Numbered from the stretch's first letter, positions 41,977 through 51,802 are shown. The stretch: DNA of 61,452 nt from Kribbella pittospori (GCF_004331465.1 NZ_SJKB01000027.1:1-61452); one strand, 5' to 3'. A program made the numbers and translations. The notes: a model not told the origin generated them from the sequence alone.

Positions 41977-44145
41977 GTGACTGAGAAGACCAGCCCGAAG
42001 CTTGAATGGACCGACCTCGACCAGCGCGCGGTCGACACCGTACGGGTGCTCGCGATGGACGCGGTGGAGAAGGTCGGCAACGGCCATCCCGGTACGGCGA
42101 TGAGCCTGGCGCCGGCGGCGTACCTGCTGTTCCAGAAGGTGATGCGGCACAACCCGGCCGACGCGCACTGGGCCGGCCGGGACCGGTTCGTGCTGTCGGC
42201 CGGCCACTCCAGCCTCACCCTGTACATCCAGCTCTACCTGGCCGGCTTCGGCCTCGAACTGGACGACCTGAAGTCGCTGCGGACCTGGGGCAGCAAGACG
42301 CCGGGCCACCCGGAGTACGCGCACACCAAGGGTGTCGAGACGACCACCGGCCCGCTCGGCCAGGGCGTCGGCAACGCGGTCGGGATGGCGATGGCGGCCC
42401 GCCGCGAGCGCGGCCTGCTCGACCCGGACGCTCCCAAGGGCGAGGGTCTGTTCGACCACCACATCTACGTGATCGCGTCGGACGGCGACCTGGAGGAAGG
42501 CGTCTCGGGTGAGGCGTCCTCGCTGGCCGGTCACCAGAAGCTCGGCAACCTGACGGTGATCTACGACGCCAACAAGATCTCGATCGAGGACGACACCGAC
42601 ATCGCGTTCTCCGAGGACGTGGCGGCCCGCTACGCGGCGTACGGCTGGCACACCCAGGACGTCGACTGGACCAACGGCGGCACGGGCTACGAGGAGGACG
42701 TCCAGGCCCTGTACGACGCCATCCAGGCGGCCGAGGCGGTCACCGACAAGCCGAGCTTCATCCGGCTGCACACGATCATCGGCTGGCCGGCCCCGAACAA
42801 ACAGAACACCGGCAAGATCCACGGCTCCGCCCTCGGCGCCGACGAGGTGGCCGCGACCAAGAAGGTGCTGGGCTGGGACCCGGAGCAGAGCTTCCAGGTC
42901 GCCGACGACGTGATCGCGCACACCCGCCAGGCGCTCGACCGCGGCAAGGCCCTGCAGGACGACTGGGACGTCAGGTACGACGCCTGGCGGTCGGCGAACC
43001 CGGAGCGCGCGGCGCTGCTGGACCGGCTGTCGAAGCGTGAGCTGCCGGCCGGCTGGAAGGACGCGCTGCCGAGCTGGGAGGCCGACGCCAAGGGCGTGGC
43101 CACCCGCGCCGCCTCCGGTGAGGTGCTGACCAAGCTGTCGCCGGAGCTGCCCGAGCTCTGGGGTGGTTCGGCCGACCTGGCCGGCTCGAACAACACCACC
43201 CCGAAGGGCCAGCCGTCCTTCATCCCGCCGGAGTACTCCACCAAGGAGTTCCAGGGCGACGAGTACGGCCGCGTCCTGCACTTCGGCATCCGCGAGCACG
43301 CCATGGGCTCGGTGCTGAACGGCATCACCCTGCACGGCCTGACCCGCCCGTACGGCGGCACGTTCCTCGTCTTCAGCGACTACATGCGCCCGGCGGTCCG
43401 GCTGGCCGCGCTGATGAAGCTGCCGGTCACCTACGTGTGGACGCACGACTCCATCGGTCTCGGCGAGGACGGCCCGACCCACCAGCCGGTCGAGCATCTG
43501 TCGGCACTGCGGGCGATCCCGGGCCTGGACGTCGTACGTCCGGGTGACGCGAACGAGACCGCGGCCGCGTGGGCCGCGATCCTGGAGCACACCGACCGCC
43601 CGGCCGGCCTGGCGCTGACCCGGCAGAACGTGCCGACGTTCCCGCGCGGCACCGACGGCTTCGCCACCACCGAGAACGTCAAGAAGGGCGGCTACACGCT
43701 GCTCGACACCGACGGCACGCCGGACGTCGTCCTGATCGCCACCGGCTCGGAGCTGCAGCTGGCCGTCGAGGCCCGCGAGACGCTGGCCGGCGAGGGCGTC
43801 AAGGCGCGCGTCGTCTCGATGGTCTCCCGCGAGTGGTTCGACGAGCAGGACGACGCGTACCGCGAGTCCGTGATCCCGGCCGGCGTCCGGGCCCGGGTCT
43901 CGGTCGAGGCGGGCATCGCGCAGAGCTGGCACGACATCGTCGGCGACGCCGGCCGCAGCGTCAGCCTCGAGCACTACGGCGCCTCGGCCGCCTACCAGAC
44001 CCTGTACGACGAGTTCGGCATCACCGCCGGCGCCGTCGTCCAGGCTGCCAAGGACAGCATCGCCGCGGCCGCGCAGATCAGCGGCCCGGGTGTGCCGCCC
44101 AAGCGAGCCGCGGCCGGCCCGGTCGGACCCGCCGACGCCAACTGA
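41977..44145 (+). CDS. tkt: Transketolase
   Basis: A 722-residue thiamine-diphosphate enzyme. The PP domain carries GHPGTAMSLAP, TGPLGQGVGNAVGMA and the TPP motif DGDLEEGVSGE ... DANK; the Pyr domain has FGIREHAMG and DSIGLGEDGPTHQP. It moves two-carbon units between sugar phosphates in the pentose phosphate pathway. The GTG at 41977 is preferred; longer in-frame starts exist but carry no family similarity. It leads the operon tkt, tal-pgi, zwf, opcA, pgl. Confidence 0.95.
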   Translation: MTEKTSPKLEWTDLDQRAVDTVRVLAMDAVEKVGNGHPGTAMSLAPAAYLLFQKVMRHNPADAHWAGRDRFVLSAGHSSLTLYIQLYLAGFGLELDDLKSLRTWGSKTPGHPEYAHTKGVETTTGPLGQGVGNAVGMAMAARRERGLLDPDAPKGEGLFDHHIYVIASDGDLEEGVSGEASSLAGHQKLGNLTVIYDANKISIEDDTDIAFSEDVAARYAAYGWHTQDVDWTNGGTGYEEDVQALYDAIQAAEAVTDKPSFIRLHTIIGWPAPNKQNTGKIHGSALGADEVAATKKVLGWDPEQSFQVADDVIAHTRQALDRGKALQDDWDVRYDAWRSANPERAALLDRLSKRELPAGWKDALPSWEADAKGVATRAASGEVLTKLSPELPELWGGSADLAGSNNTTPKGQPSFIPPEYSTKEFQGDEYGRVLHFGIREHAMGSVLNGITLHGLTRPYGGTFLVFSDYMRPAVRLAALMKLPVTYVWTHDSIGLGEDGPTHQPVEHLSALRAIPGLDVVRPGDANETAAAWAAILEHTDRPAGLALTRQNVPTFPRGTDGFATTENVKKGGYTLLDTDGTPDVVLIATGSELQLAVEARETLAGEGVKARVVSMVSREWFDEQDDAYRESVIPAGVRARVSVEAGIAQSWHDIVGDAGRSVSLEHYGASAAYQTLYDEFGITAGAVVQAAKDSIAAAAQISGPGVPPKRAAAGPVGPADAN

Positions 44146-44180
44146 CACCCACACAACAGAACATTCGGAAGGCTCCGGAC

Positions 44181-46871
44181 ATGAACGATCGCTTGAAAGC
44201 ACTCGCCGACGCGGGTGTGTCCATCTGGCTCGACGACCTCTCCCGGGAGCGGCTGACCAGCGGAAGCCTGGCCGAGCTGATCCAGGACAAGCATGTCGTC
44301 GGTGTGACGACGAACCCGACCATCTTCGCCAAGGCGATCTCCGACGCCGACGCGTACGCCGAGAAGATCTCCCGGCTGGCCGCCGAGGGCGTGTCCACCG
44401 ACGAGGCGATCCGGGTCATCACCTCCGACGACGTCCGGGACGCCGCGGACCTGTTCAAGCCGGTGTACGACGACACCGAGGGCCAGGACGGCCGGGTCTC
44501 GATCGAGGTGGAGCCGAGCCTGGCCCGCGACACCGAGAAGACGAACCGGCAGGCCAAGGAGCTGTGGGAGGCCGTCGGCCGGGAGAACGTGTTCGTGAAG
44601 ATCCCGGCCACCAAGGAGGGCCTGCCCGCGATCACCGCGACGCTGGCCGCCGGCATCAGCGTGAACGTGACGCTGATCTTCTCCCTGGACCGCTACAAGG
44701 CGGTCGCGGACGCGTTCCTGTCCGGGATGGAGCAGGCGATCGAGAACGGCCACGACGTGACCAAGATGGCCAGCGTCGCGTCGTTCTTCGTCAGCCGGGT
44801 CGACACCGAGGTGGACAAGCGCCTCGACGCGATCGGCACCGACCAGGCCAAGGCACTCAAGGGCAAGGCCGCGATCGCCAACGCCCGGCTCGCGTTCGAG
44901 GCGTACGAGGAGATCTTCGACACCGACCGCTGGCGCGAGATCGAGACCGCCGGCGCCAAGCCGCAGCGCCCGCTGTGGGCGTCCACCGGCACCAAGGACC
45001 CGTCGTACTCCCCCACCATGTATGTCGACAACCTGGTCACCCGGGGCGTGGTCAACACGATGCCTGAGGCAACCATCAAGGCGGTCGAGGAGCACAGCCA
45101 GTTCAGCGGCGACACGGTTCGCGGCCAGTACGACGCCGCCCGCAAGGTGATCGCGGACCTGGAGCGGCTCGGCATCTCGTACGACGAGGTCGTCCAGGTG
45201 CTCGAGGACGAGGGCGTGGCCAAGTTCGACGCGTCCTGGTCGGAGCTGCAGGACACCGTCACCGCGGCCCTGAAGGGTGCCGCCCAAGTGACCGCACCCA
45301 AGGTGAGCACGCACAACGGCGACTGGTCCGAGGTCGTCGACCGGCTGGTGTCGGAGAAGATCGCGTCCCGGATCGCGGCGAAGGACGCGACGATCTGGGG
45401 GCCTGAGGCGGAGTCCGAGGCCTCGATCCGGCTCGGCTGGGTCGACCTGCACGAGACCTCGCGGCCGCTCCTGGCCGAGATCGAGGCCCTGCAGGCGGAC
45501 TTCCGGTCCGAGGGTCTGGACCGGGTCGTGCTGTCCGGCATGGGCGGTTCGTCGCTGGCACCCGAGGTGATCACCCGGACCGCCGGCGTGGAGCTCGTCG
45601 TACTGGACTCGACCGACCCGAGCGTGGTCGCGCGGGCGCTGGCCGGCGACCTGTCGAAGACGGTCATCGTGGTGTCCAGCAAGTCCGGTGGCACGGTCGA
45701 GACCGACAGCCACCGGCGCACGTTCGTCAAGGCGTTCACCGACGCGGGCATCGACGCCGCGTCGCGGGTCGTCGTGGTGACCGACCCGGGTTCGCCGTTC
45801 GAGAAGCTGTCGGCCGACGAGGGCTACCGCAAGACGTTCCTCGCCGACCCGAACATCGGCGGCCGCTACAGCGCGCTGACCGCCTTCGGGCTCGTCCCGT
45901 CCGGTCTGGCCGGCGCGGACATCGCCGAGCTGCTGGACCAGGCGGCCGAGGCCGCTCCGGAGCTGCAGGCGGACTCGACCGACAACCCGGCTCTGTGGCT
46001 GGCCGCCGTACTCGCGGCCAGCGCTGGCCGGGACAAGGCGATCATCACGGCCGAGGGCTCGGACATCGTCGGCTTCCCGGACTGGGCGGAGCAGTTGATC
46101 GCCGAGAGCACCGGCAAGAACGGCACCGGCGTACTGCCGGTCGCGGTCGAGGTCGGGGCTCCCGAGCTGCGGAGCGAGGCAGCCGACCTCACCAACGCGT
46201 TGCTGGCCGAGAAGGCCACGAGCGGCGTGCCGACGGCGCTGACGTCGGGCTCGCTCGGCGGTCAGTTCCTGCTGTGGGAGGTGGCCACGGCGGTGGCCGG
46301 CTACCTGCTCGGGATCAACCCGTTCGACCAGCCGGACGTGGAGAGCGCGAAGAAGGCCGCCCGCGGGCTGCTCGACGCACAGCCGGAGCCGGAGGCGGCG
46401 GCCTTTACCGAAGGTTCCGTCGAGGTCCGTGGCTCCGAGGGGCTGCTGGACGGCGTGGACTCGCTGCAGGGCGCGGTCGACGCGCTGCTGGGCAAGCTCG
46501 ACGAGAAGGGGTACCTGGCCGTCATGGCCTACCTCGACTCCGAGCGCGACGCCGATCTGGTTTCCGTACGCCCGGCATTGGCGACCCGCACGGGTCGTCC
46601 GGTGACCTTCGGCTGGGGTCCGCGGTTCCTGCACTCCACCGGCCAGTACCACAAGGGCGGCCACCCGGAGGGCGTGTTCCTGCAGATCACCGGCGCGCAC
46701 CCGACGGACGTGGAGATCCCCGACCGGCCGTTCACCTTCGGCACGCTGATCTCGGCCCAGGCGGCCGGTGATGCGAACGTGCTCGCCGAGCGCGGCCGTC
46801 CGGTCCTGCGGCTCCACCTGACCGACCCGGCGAGCGGCGTACAACAGTTCCGTGCCCTCTTCGGAAACTAG
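44181..46871 (+). CDS. tal-pgi: Fused transaldolase / glucose-6-phosphate isomerase
   Basis: An 896-residue chain with no stop between two enzymes. Residues 1-360 are transaldolase (GVTTNPTIFAKAI; Schiff-base Lys K140 in NVFVKIPATKEG; ASTGTKDPSY). A short linker (AALKGAAQVTAPK, near 364) leads to an isomerase-type SIS domain with GMGGSSLAPEV, SSKSGGTVET, TDPGSPFEKL, GGRYSALTAFGL and KGGHPEGVF. It would link the non-oxidative branch to glycolysis. The ATG at 44181 is 35 bp after tkt. Such bifunctional proteins are known in some actinobacteria. Confidence 0.93.
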   Translation: MNDRLKALADAGVSIWLDDLSRERLTSGSLAELIQDKHVVGVTTNPTIFAKAISDADAYAEKISRLAAEGVSTDEAIRVITSDDVRDAADLFKPVYDDTEGQDGRVSIEVEPSLARDTEKTNRQAKELWEAVGRENVFVKIPATKEGLPAITATLAAGISVNVTLIFSLDRYKAVADAFLSGMEQAIENGHDVTKMASVASFFVSRVDTEVDKRLDAIGTDQAKALKGKAAIANARLAFEAYEEIFDTDRWREIETAGAKPQRPLWASTGTKDPSYSPTMYVDNLVTRGVVNTMPEATIKAVEEHSQFSGDTVRGQYDAARKVIADLERLGISYDEVVQVLEDEGVAKFDASWSELQDTVTAALKGAAQVTAPKVSTHNGDWSEVVDRLVSEKIASRIAAKDATIWGPEAESEASIRLGWVDLHETSRPLLAEIEALQADFRSEGLDRVVLSGMGGSSLAPEVITRTAGVELVVLDSTDPSVVARALAGDLSKTVIVVSSKSGGTVETDSHRRTFVKAFTDAGIDAASRVVVVTDPGSPFEKLSADEGYRKTFLADPNIGGRYSALTAFGLVPSGLAGADIAELLDQAAEAAPELQADSTDNPALWLAAVLAASAGRDKAIITAEGSDIVGFPDWAEQLIAESTGKNGTGVLPVAVEVGAPELRSEAADLTNALLAEKATSGVPTALTSGSLGGQFLLWEVATAVAGYLLGINPFDQPDVESAKKAARGLLDAQPEPEAAAFTEGSVEVRGSEGLLDGVDSLQGAVDALLGKLDEKGYLAVMAYLDSERDADLVSVRPALATRTGRPVTFGWGPRFLHSTGQYHKGGHPEGVFLQITGAHPTDVEIPDRPFTFGTLISAQAAGDANVLAERGRPVLRLHLTDPASGVQQFRALFGN

Positions 46872-46908
46872 CCCTGTTCGGAAACCACAACTCGGAGGGA
46901 AGCGGCTG

Positions 46909-48459
46909 ATGACCGCTCAGCTCGACGAAGAGTCGACCGGTCCGGTGAACCCGCTGCGGGATCCGCAGGATCGGCGGCTCCCCCGGATCGCCGGGCCGTG
47001 CAGCCTGGTGATCTTCGGTGTCACCGGTGACCTGGCCCGCAAGAAGCTGATGCCGGCGGTCTACGACCTGGCGAACCGGGGGCTGCTGCCGCCCGGTTTC
47101 GCCCTGGTCGGGTTCGCCCGTCGCGATTACACCAACCAGGACTTCGCGCAGATCGTGCACGACTCGGTCAAGGAGCACGCCCGGACGCCGTTCCGCGAGG
47201 AGGTCTGGCAGCAGCTGGCCGAGGGGTTCCGGTTCGTGCCGGGTGACCTGACCGACGACGCAGCGTTCGAGCGGCTGCGGGAGACCGTGGACGAGCTCGA
47301 CGTGAACCGCGGTACCGGCGGCAACCACGCGTTCTACCTGTCCATCCCGCCCGGCCTGTTCCCGCAGGTCGTGCAGCAGCTGTCCGAGCACGGGCTGACC
47401 AGGGAGACGCCAGGCTCGTGGCGGCGGGTGGTGATCGAGAAGCCGTTCGGCCACGACCTGAAGAGCGCCCGTGAGCTGAACCAGGTGGTCGAGTCGGTGT
47501 TCCCGCCCGAGGCGGTGTTCCGGATCGACCACTACCTGGGCAAGGAGACCGTCCAGAACATGCTGGCGCTGCGGTTCGCCAACTCGATGTTCGAGCCGGT
47601 CTGGAACAGCCACTACGTCGACCACGTCCAGATCACCATGGCCGAGGACATCGGCATCGGCGGCCGGGCCGGGTACTACGACGGCATCGGTGCGGCCCGG
47701 GACGTGATCCAGAACCACCTGCTCCAACTGCTCGCGCTGGTCGCGATGGAGGAGCCGGTGAGCTTCGACGCGTGGTCACTGCGGCAGGAGAAGAAGAAGG
47801 TTCTCGCCGCGGTGAAGCTGCCCGAGCGCCTCGACCTGCACACCGCCCGCGGTCAGTACGCGGCCGGCTGGGCCGGCGGCGTCAAGGTGAAGGGCTACCT
47901 GCAGGAAGACGGCATCCCGGCGTCGTCGGCGACGGAGACCTTCGCGGCACTCCGGGTCGACGTCGACACCCGCCGGTGGGCCGGCGTCCCGTTCTACCTG
48001 CGCACCGGCAAGCGGCTCGGCCGCCGGGTGACCGAGGTTGCGGTGATGTTCAAGCGCGCACCGCACCTGCCGTTCACCAAGACCGAGACCGAGGAGCTGG
48101 GCCAGAACGCGCTGGTCCTGCGGATCCAGCCGGACGAGGGCATCACGATGCGCTTCGGCGCCAAGGTGCCCGGCACGATGATGGAGATCCGCGACGTGAA
48201 CATGGACTTCCAGTACGGCGGTTCGTTCACCGAGTCCTCGCCCGAGGCGTACGAGCGGCTCATCCTCGACGTACTGCTCGGCGATCCCCCGCTGTTCCCG
48301 CAGCACACCGAGGTCGAGCTGAGCTGGAAGATCCTCGACCCGGTGATCAACTACTGGGCCGAGCACGGCAAGCCCGAGCAGTACGCGTCCGGCGACTGGG
48401 GCCCGGCCTCCGCGCACGAGATGCTCGCCCGCGACGGACGCGCCTGGAGGCGGCCATGA
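46909..48459 (+). CDS. zwf: Glucose-6-phosphate 1-dehydrogenase
   Basis: A 516-residue enzyme. NADP-binding GVTGDLARKKLMPAVYDL is near residue 35, and the active-site signature RIDHYLGKETVQN holds the catalytic region. It makes 6-phosphogluconolactone and NADPH as the first oxidative step. GGAGGGA 8 nt before ATG 46909 supports the start. It follows tal-pgi by 37 bp and overlaps opcA by ATGA, so Zwf and its activator OpcA are made together. Confidence 0.95.
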   Translation: MTAQLDEESTGPVNPLRDPQDRRLPRIAGPCSLVIFGVTGDLARKKLMPAVYDLANRGLLPPGFALVGFARRDYTNQDFAQIVHDSVKEHARTPFREEVWQQLAEGFRFVPGDLTDDAAFERLRETVDELDVNRGTGGNHAFYLSIPPGLFPQVVQQLSEHGLTRETPGSWRRVVIEKPFGHDLKSARELNQVVESVFPPEAVFRIDHYLGKETVQNMLALRFANSMFEPVWNSHYVDHVQITMAEDIGIGGRAGYYDGIGAARDVIQNHLLQLLALVAMEEPVSFDAWSLRQEKKKVLAAVKLPERLDLHTARGQYAAGWAGGVKVKGYLQEDGIPASSATETFAALRVDVDTRRWAGVPFYLRTGKRLGRRVTEVAVMFKRAPHLPFTKTETEELGQNALVLRIQPDEGITMRFGAKVPGTMMEIRDVNMDFQYGGSFTESSPEAYERLILDVLLGDPPLFPQHTEVELSWKILDPVINYWAEHGKPEQYASGDWGPASAHEMLARDGRAWRRP

Positions 48460-49625
48460 TCATCGACCTCACCGGTACGACGTCGAGCGAGATCGCGTCG
48501 GCACTGCTCCGGGCCCGCCGGAACGCGGGCTCGCCGGCCATGGGCATGGTCGGAACGATCGTGGTGGTCGTCGACGAGGCGTCCCACCACGACGCGATGA
48601 AGGCCGCGAACGAGGCCGGTCGCGAGCACCCGTCCCGGGTGCTGGTCGCGATCCTGCGGCCCGGCCGGGGTGCGCCCGGGCTCGATGCCGAAGTGCGTGT
48701 GGGTGAAGGCATTCCCGGCGAGGCGGTGCTGCTGCGGCTGCACGGTGAGCTGGCCAAGGTGCCAGAGTCCGTGATCACCCCGCTGCTGCTGCCGGACTCG
48801 CCCGTCATCGTCTGGTGGCCGGGCGGCGGGCCGAAGGTGCCCGCCGACGACCCGCTGGGCAAGCTGGGCCGTCGCCGCGTCACCGATGCGGCCGCGACGC
48901 GACGTGCGTCGGTCGACTTCTCGGCGCGGGCCGAGGGGTACGAGCCGGGCGACACCGACTTCGCGTGGTCCCGGCTGACGCCTTGGCGTGCGCTGATGGC
49001 GGCTGCCCTGGATCAGTACCCGACCAAGGTGAGCGCGGCCGAGGTCGTGTCCGCGAAGGGCAACCCGAGTGCTGATCTGATGGCCGCCTGGCTCCAGTGC
49101 CGGCTCGGTGTCCCGGTGGAGCAGAAGAACTCGCGCGGACCGGGCGTTACCGCGGTGCGCATGTTCACGCCGGCTGGACCGATCGCGCTGACCCGTCCGG
49201 ATGGTGCGGTGGCGACGTTCAGTATTCCGGGCCAGCCGGACCGCCCGGTCGCGTTGAAGCGCCGTACGACGTCCGAGTTGCTGAGCGAGGAACTGCGCCG
49301 GCTCGACCCGGACGACGTGTACGCGCAGACACTCGCGTGCCTGGTCGAGCGGGAGTCGATGCCGGAGGACGTCAAGAAGGTCGGCGCGACTCAGCGGAAG
49401 ACGGCGGCGGAACGGGCTTCTGCCGCTGCGAAGAAGGCGACAGTGGCGAGCACTCCGGTGCAGGAGACGGCGGCGAAGAAGTCCTTCGCCAAGAAGTCTG
49501 CTGGTACGTCGGGCGCTGCTAAGAAAGCAACTGCGGCCAAGAAGACTGTTGCTGCGAAGAAGTCGCCGGCCAGGAAGACTGCCGCGAAGAAGGGCACGGG
49601 CAAGAGGGTGGCGGGGCGCTCATGA
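48456..49625 (+). CDS. opcA: OpcA, G6PDH assembly/activator protein, with a histone-like tail
   Basis: A 389-residue protein. Residues 1-300 are the OpcA domain (LTGTTSSEIASALLRARRN, SPVIVWWPGGGP, TDFAWSRLTPWRALMAAALD). From about 307 to the end there is an unusual Lys/Ala-rich tail with repeated AAKK and KKxxAKK units (for example KKATAAKKTVAAKKSPARK), like histone H1 or the C-terminus of mycobacterial HupB. The core helps assemble and activate Zwf. The tail could bind DNA, RNA or polyphosphate; this is inference. It overlaps zwf and pgl by ATGA contacts. Confidence 0.92.
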   Translation: MIIDLTGTTSSEIASALLRARRNAGSPAMGMVGTIVVVVDEASHHDAMKAANEAGREHPSRVLVAILRPGRGAPGLDAEVRVGEGIPGEAVLLRLHGELAKVPESVITPLLLPDSPVIVWWPGGGPKVPADDPLGKLGRRRVTDAAATRRASVDFSARAEGYEPGDTDFAWSRLTPWRALMAAALDQYPTKVSAAEVVSAKGNPSADLMAAWLQCRLGVPVEQKNSRGPGVTAVRMFTPAGPIALTRPDGAVATFSIPGQPDRPVALKRRTTSELLSEELRRLDPDDVYAQTLACLVERESMPEDVKKVGATQRKTAAERASAAAKKATVASTPVQETAAKKSFAKKSAGTSGAAKKATAAKKTVAAKKSPARKTAAKKGTGKRVAGRS

Positions 49626-50365
49626 GCGCCGTGTCCGTCCTGGTGAACCGCGACGCGGAGGGGCTGGCCCATGCCGTCGCGGCGCGGTTCATCACCCGCC
49701 TTGTCGATGTCCAGAGCACCGGCAAGGTTGCTCAGGTCGTGCTGACCGGCGGTCGGGTCGCAGCGGTCGTGTACCGCGCGGTCGCCGAGTCCCCCGCCCG
49801 GCACGCGATCGACTGGCGGCGGGTCGAGTTCTGGTGGGGCGACGAGCGGTTCCTGCCGGACGGTGACCCGGAGCGCAACGAGACCCAGAATCGCGAGGCC
49901 CTGCTCTCGCACGTGGACGTGGATCCGGCCCGGGTCCACCCCATTCCGGCCGACTCCGGCCAGGGTGCGGAGGCCGCGGCGACTGCCTACGCCGCCGAGT
50001 TGAAGGCCGCGATGGGTTCCGGCGATCAGGACGGCGTACCGACGTTCGACGTACTGATGCTGGGCGTCGGGCCGGATGGGCATGTGGCGTCGCTCTTCCC
50101 CGGATTCGCCCAGCTGAAGGTCACCGACGTCGCGGCCGTTGCCGTCCACGACTCCCCCAAGCCACCGCCGACCCGCGTCTCGCTGACGCTCCCGGCGCTC
50201 GATCGGGCGCGCGAGGTGTGGTTCGTGGTGTCGGGTGAGGACAAGGCTCACGCGGTCGGACAGGCGCTGAGCGGCGGCGACGTACCTGCCGCGCAGCCGA
50301 AGGGCCTGGACCGCACGCTGTGGCTCGTCGACGAGGCCGCCGCGCAGGAGCTCCCGGGGTCATGA
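49622..50365 (+). CDS. pgl: 6-Phosphogluconolactonase
   Basis: A 247-residue SugarP isomerase-like fold protein with WWGDERFLPDGDPERNE and MLGVGPDGHVASLFPG, the DevB/Pgl signature with the catalytic His. It hydrolyses 6-phosphogluconolactone made by Zwf. Its start overlaps opcA and its stop overlaps the next gene (ATGA), making a tightly coupled block. Confidence 0.94.
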   Translation: MSAVSVLVNRDAEGLAHAVAARFITRLVDVQSTGKVAQVVLTGGRVAAVVYRAVAESPARHAIDWRRVEFWWGDERFLPDGDPERNETQNREALLSHVDVDPARVHPIPADSGQGAEAAATAYAAELKAAMGSGDQDGVPTFDVLMLGVGPDGHVASLFPGFAQLKVTDVAAVAVHDSPKPPPTRVSLTLPALDRAREVWFVVSGEDKAHAVGQALSGGDVPAAQPKGLDRTLWLVDEAAAQELPGS

Positions 50366-51171
50366 CGACGTTCCACGAGCTGCACGCCGGCCGCTTCGTG
50401 ATGCCGAACGCCTGGGACGCCGGTAGTGCGGTGCTGCTGACCGAGGCCGGCTTCCCGGCGATCGCGACGACGAGTGCCGGGATCGCGTTCTCGATGGCGA
50501 AGGGCGATCACACGCTGCCCGACGGCGCGCCCGCTGTGTCGCGGGACGCCATGTTCACGCGGATGCAGGAGATCGCCGCGGCGAGCGCTGTACCGGTGAA
50601 CGGGGATCTCGAGGACGGGTACGGCGCTGAGCCGGAGAAGGTCGCCGAGACGATCACGCTGGCCCGGGAGATCGGGCTGGCCGGCGGGAACATCGAGGAC
50701 TTCGACGGACACGAGCTGTACGACGTCGAGCTCGCGGTGGAGCGCATCGTCGCGGCCCGGGAGGCGGCGGGCGCGGACTTCGTGCTCACCGCGCGCACCG
50801 ACGGCCAGCTGATACGTACCCCGACGTCGTTGAGCGACTCGATCGATCGCGCCAACCGTTTCCGGGCAGCCGGCGCCGACTGCCTCTACGTGCCGGGCGT
50901 CAACGACCTCGAAACGATCCGCACGCTGGTGCGCGAGATCGACGGTCCACTCAACGTCGTGATCGGCCTGGGTACGTCGACCCTGACCGTCAGCGATCTG
51001 CAGGACGCCGGCGTCACCCGGATCAGCCTCGGCGGCAGCATCGCCCGCGCCGCTCTCGGTTTCATCCGCCGCAGCGCCGAAGAGCTCGCCACGCAAGGCA
51101 CCATCGCCTTCGCCGCCGACCAGATCCCCCAGGCCGAGCTCAACCAACTCTTCGCGGATCACACCTCCTAG
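50362..51171 (+). CDS. Isocitrate lyase/PEP mutase family protein
   Basis: A 269-residue TIM-barrel protein. Metal and substrate motifs are PNAWDAGSAVLLTEAGFPAI, then VNGDLEDGYG and GGNIEDFDG; ARTDG follows. The KKCGH loop of true isocitrate lyase is missing, so it is in the broad oxaloacetate-hydrolase/PEP-mutase-like group that cleaves or rearranges carboxylates. It is coupled to pgl by an ATGA overlap and may be co-transcribed, though a link to the pentose pathway is not evident. Confidence 0.87.
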   Translation: MTTFHELHAGRFVMPNAWDAGSAVLLTEAGFPAIATTSAGIAFSMAKGDHTLPDGAPAVSRDAMFTRMQEIAAASAVPVNGDLEDGYGAEPEKVAETITLAREIGLAGGNIEDFDGHELYDVELAVERIVAAREAAGADFVLTARTDGQLIRTPTSLSDSIDRANRFRAAGADCLYVPGVNDLETIRTLVREIDGPLNVVIGLGTSTLTVSDLQDAGVTRISLGGSIARAALGFIRRSAEELATQGTIAFAADQIPQAELNQLFADHTS

Positions 51172-51232
51172 TTGCCAGGCAGACCGCCCGCGGGACACCC
51201 TGTTGGTCCGAACTCACACGCCGGGGGGACCG

Positions 51233-51802
51233 ATGGTGATCGGTCGCGACGGAAGACTGAGCGGGCTGGCGGTGGTCCATGGGATCGTCGGCCTCGGCTC
51301 GTGCCTGTGCCTGATCGTGTACTCCGCCGCCGGTGGGCCGTTCGGTGCCATCAACGATGCGGCCAACGGGCTTTTCGCCGTACTCAGCGCAGGTCTGGCC
51401 TGGCTCTGGCAGTACTCCGACGCTCGCACTCAGAGCGTTCTCGTAGGGATAGCCACCCTCGGAGCCGCGATCGCCCTCGTTGGTTCGATCCTGATCCTGA
51501 CCGACGCCACCGGCTGGTTCCTGTCGGGTCTGGTGTCGAGCGCCGGCTTCGCCGTGATCGGGATCTGGCTCATCGCCGTCAACCGCGGCCCCGCCGACGA
51601 CCCGTTGTCACGGCGCCTGCGCCGAGGCGGCCTGATCGCCGGAGCCGTGATGCTGCTCGGCTTCGTCAGCGCACCCGGCATTTTCATGGGCCTCGACGAC
51701 GCCGACACGGCCCCTGCCTGGACCTACCTCGGCGGCTTCGGCTGGGCCGGCACCTATCTCCTCTTCCCGGTCTGGAGCCTCCGGCTGTCCCGGGCGGACT
51801 GA
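51233..51802 (+). CDS. Membrane protein of unknown function
   Basis: A 189-residue protein with about six hydrophobic helices (LAVVHGIVGLGSCLCLIVYS, LVGIATLGAAIALVGSILIL, GLVSSAGFAVIGIWLIAV, GLIAGAVMLLGFVSAPGIFM and a last one ending YLLFPVWSL). GGGGGGA before the ATG supports the start. No family is recognised. Its 3' end overlaps the convergent reductase frame by 195 bp. Confidence 0.72.
   Translation: MVIGRDGRLSGLAVVHGIVGLGSCLCLIVYSAAGGPFGAINDAANGLFAVLSAGLAWLWQYSDARTQSVLVGIATLGAAIALVGSILILTDATGWFLSGLVSSAGFAVIGIWLIAVNRGPADDPLSRRLRRGGLIAGAVMLLGFVSAPGIFMGLDDADTAPAWTYLGGFGWAGTYLLFPVWSLRLSRAD

Noticed and set aside
43992..46844. 950-residue open frame on the minus strand
   Set aside because: It is antisense to tkt and the tal-pgi fusion, whose active sites are intact.
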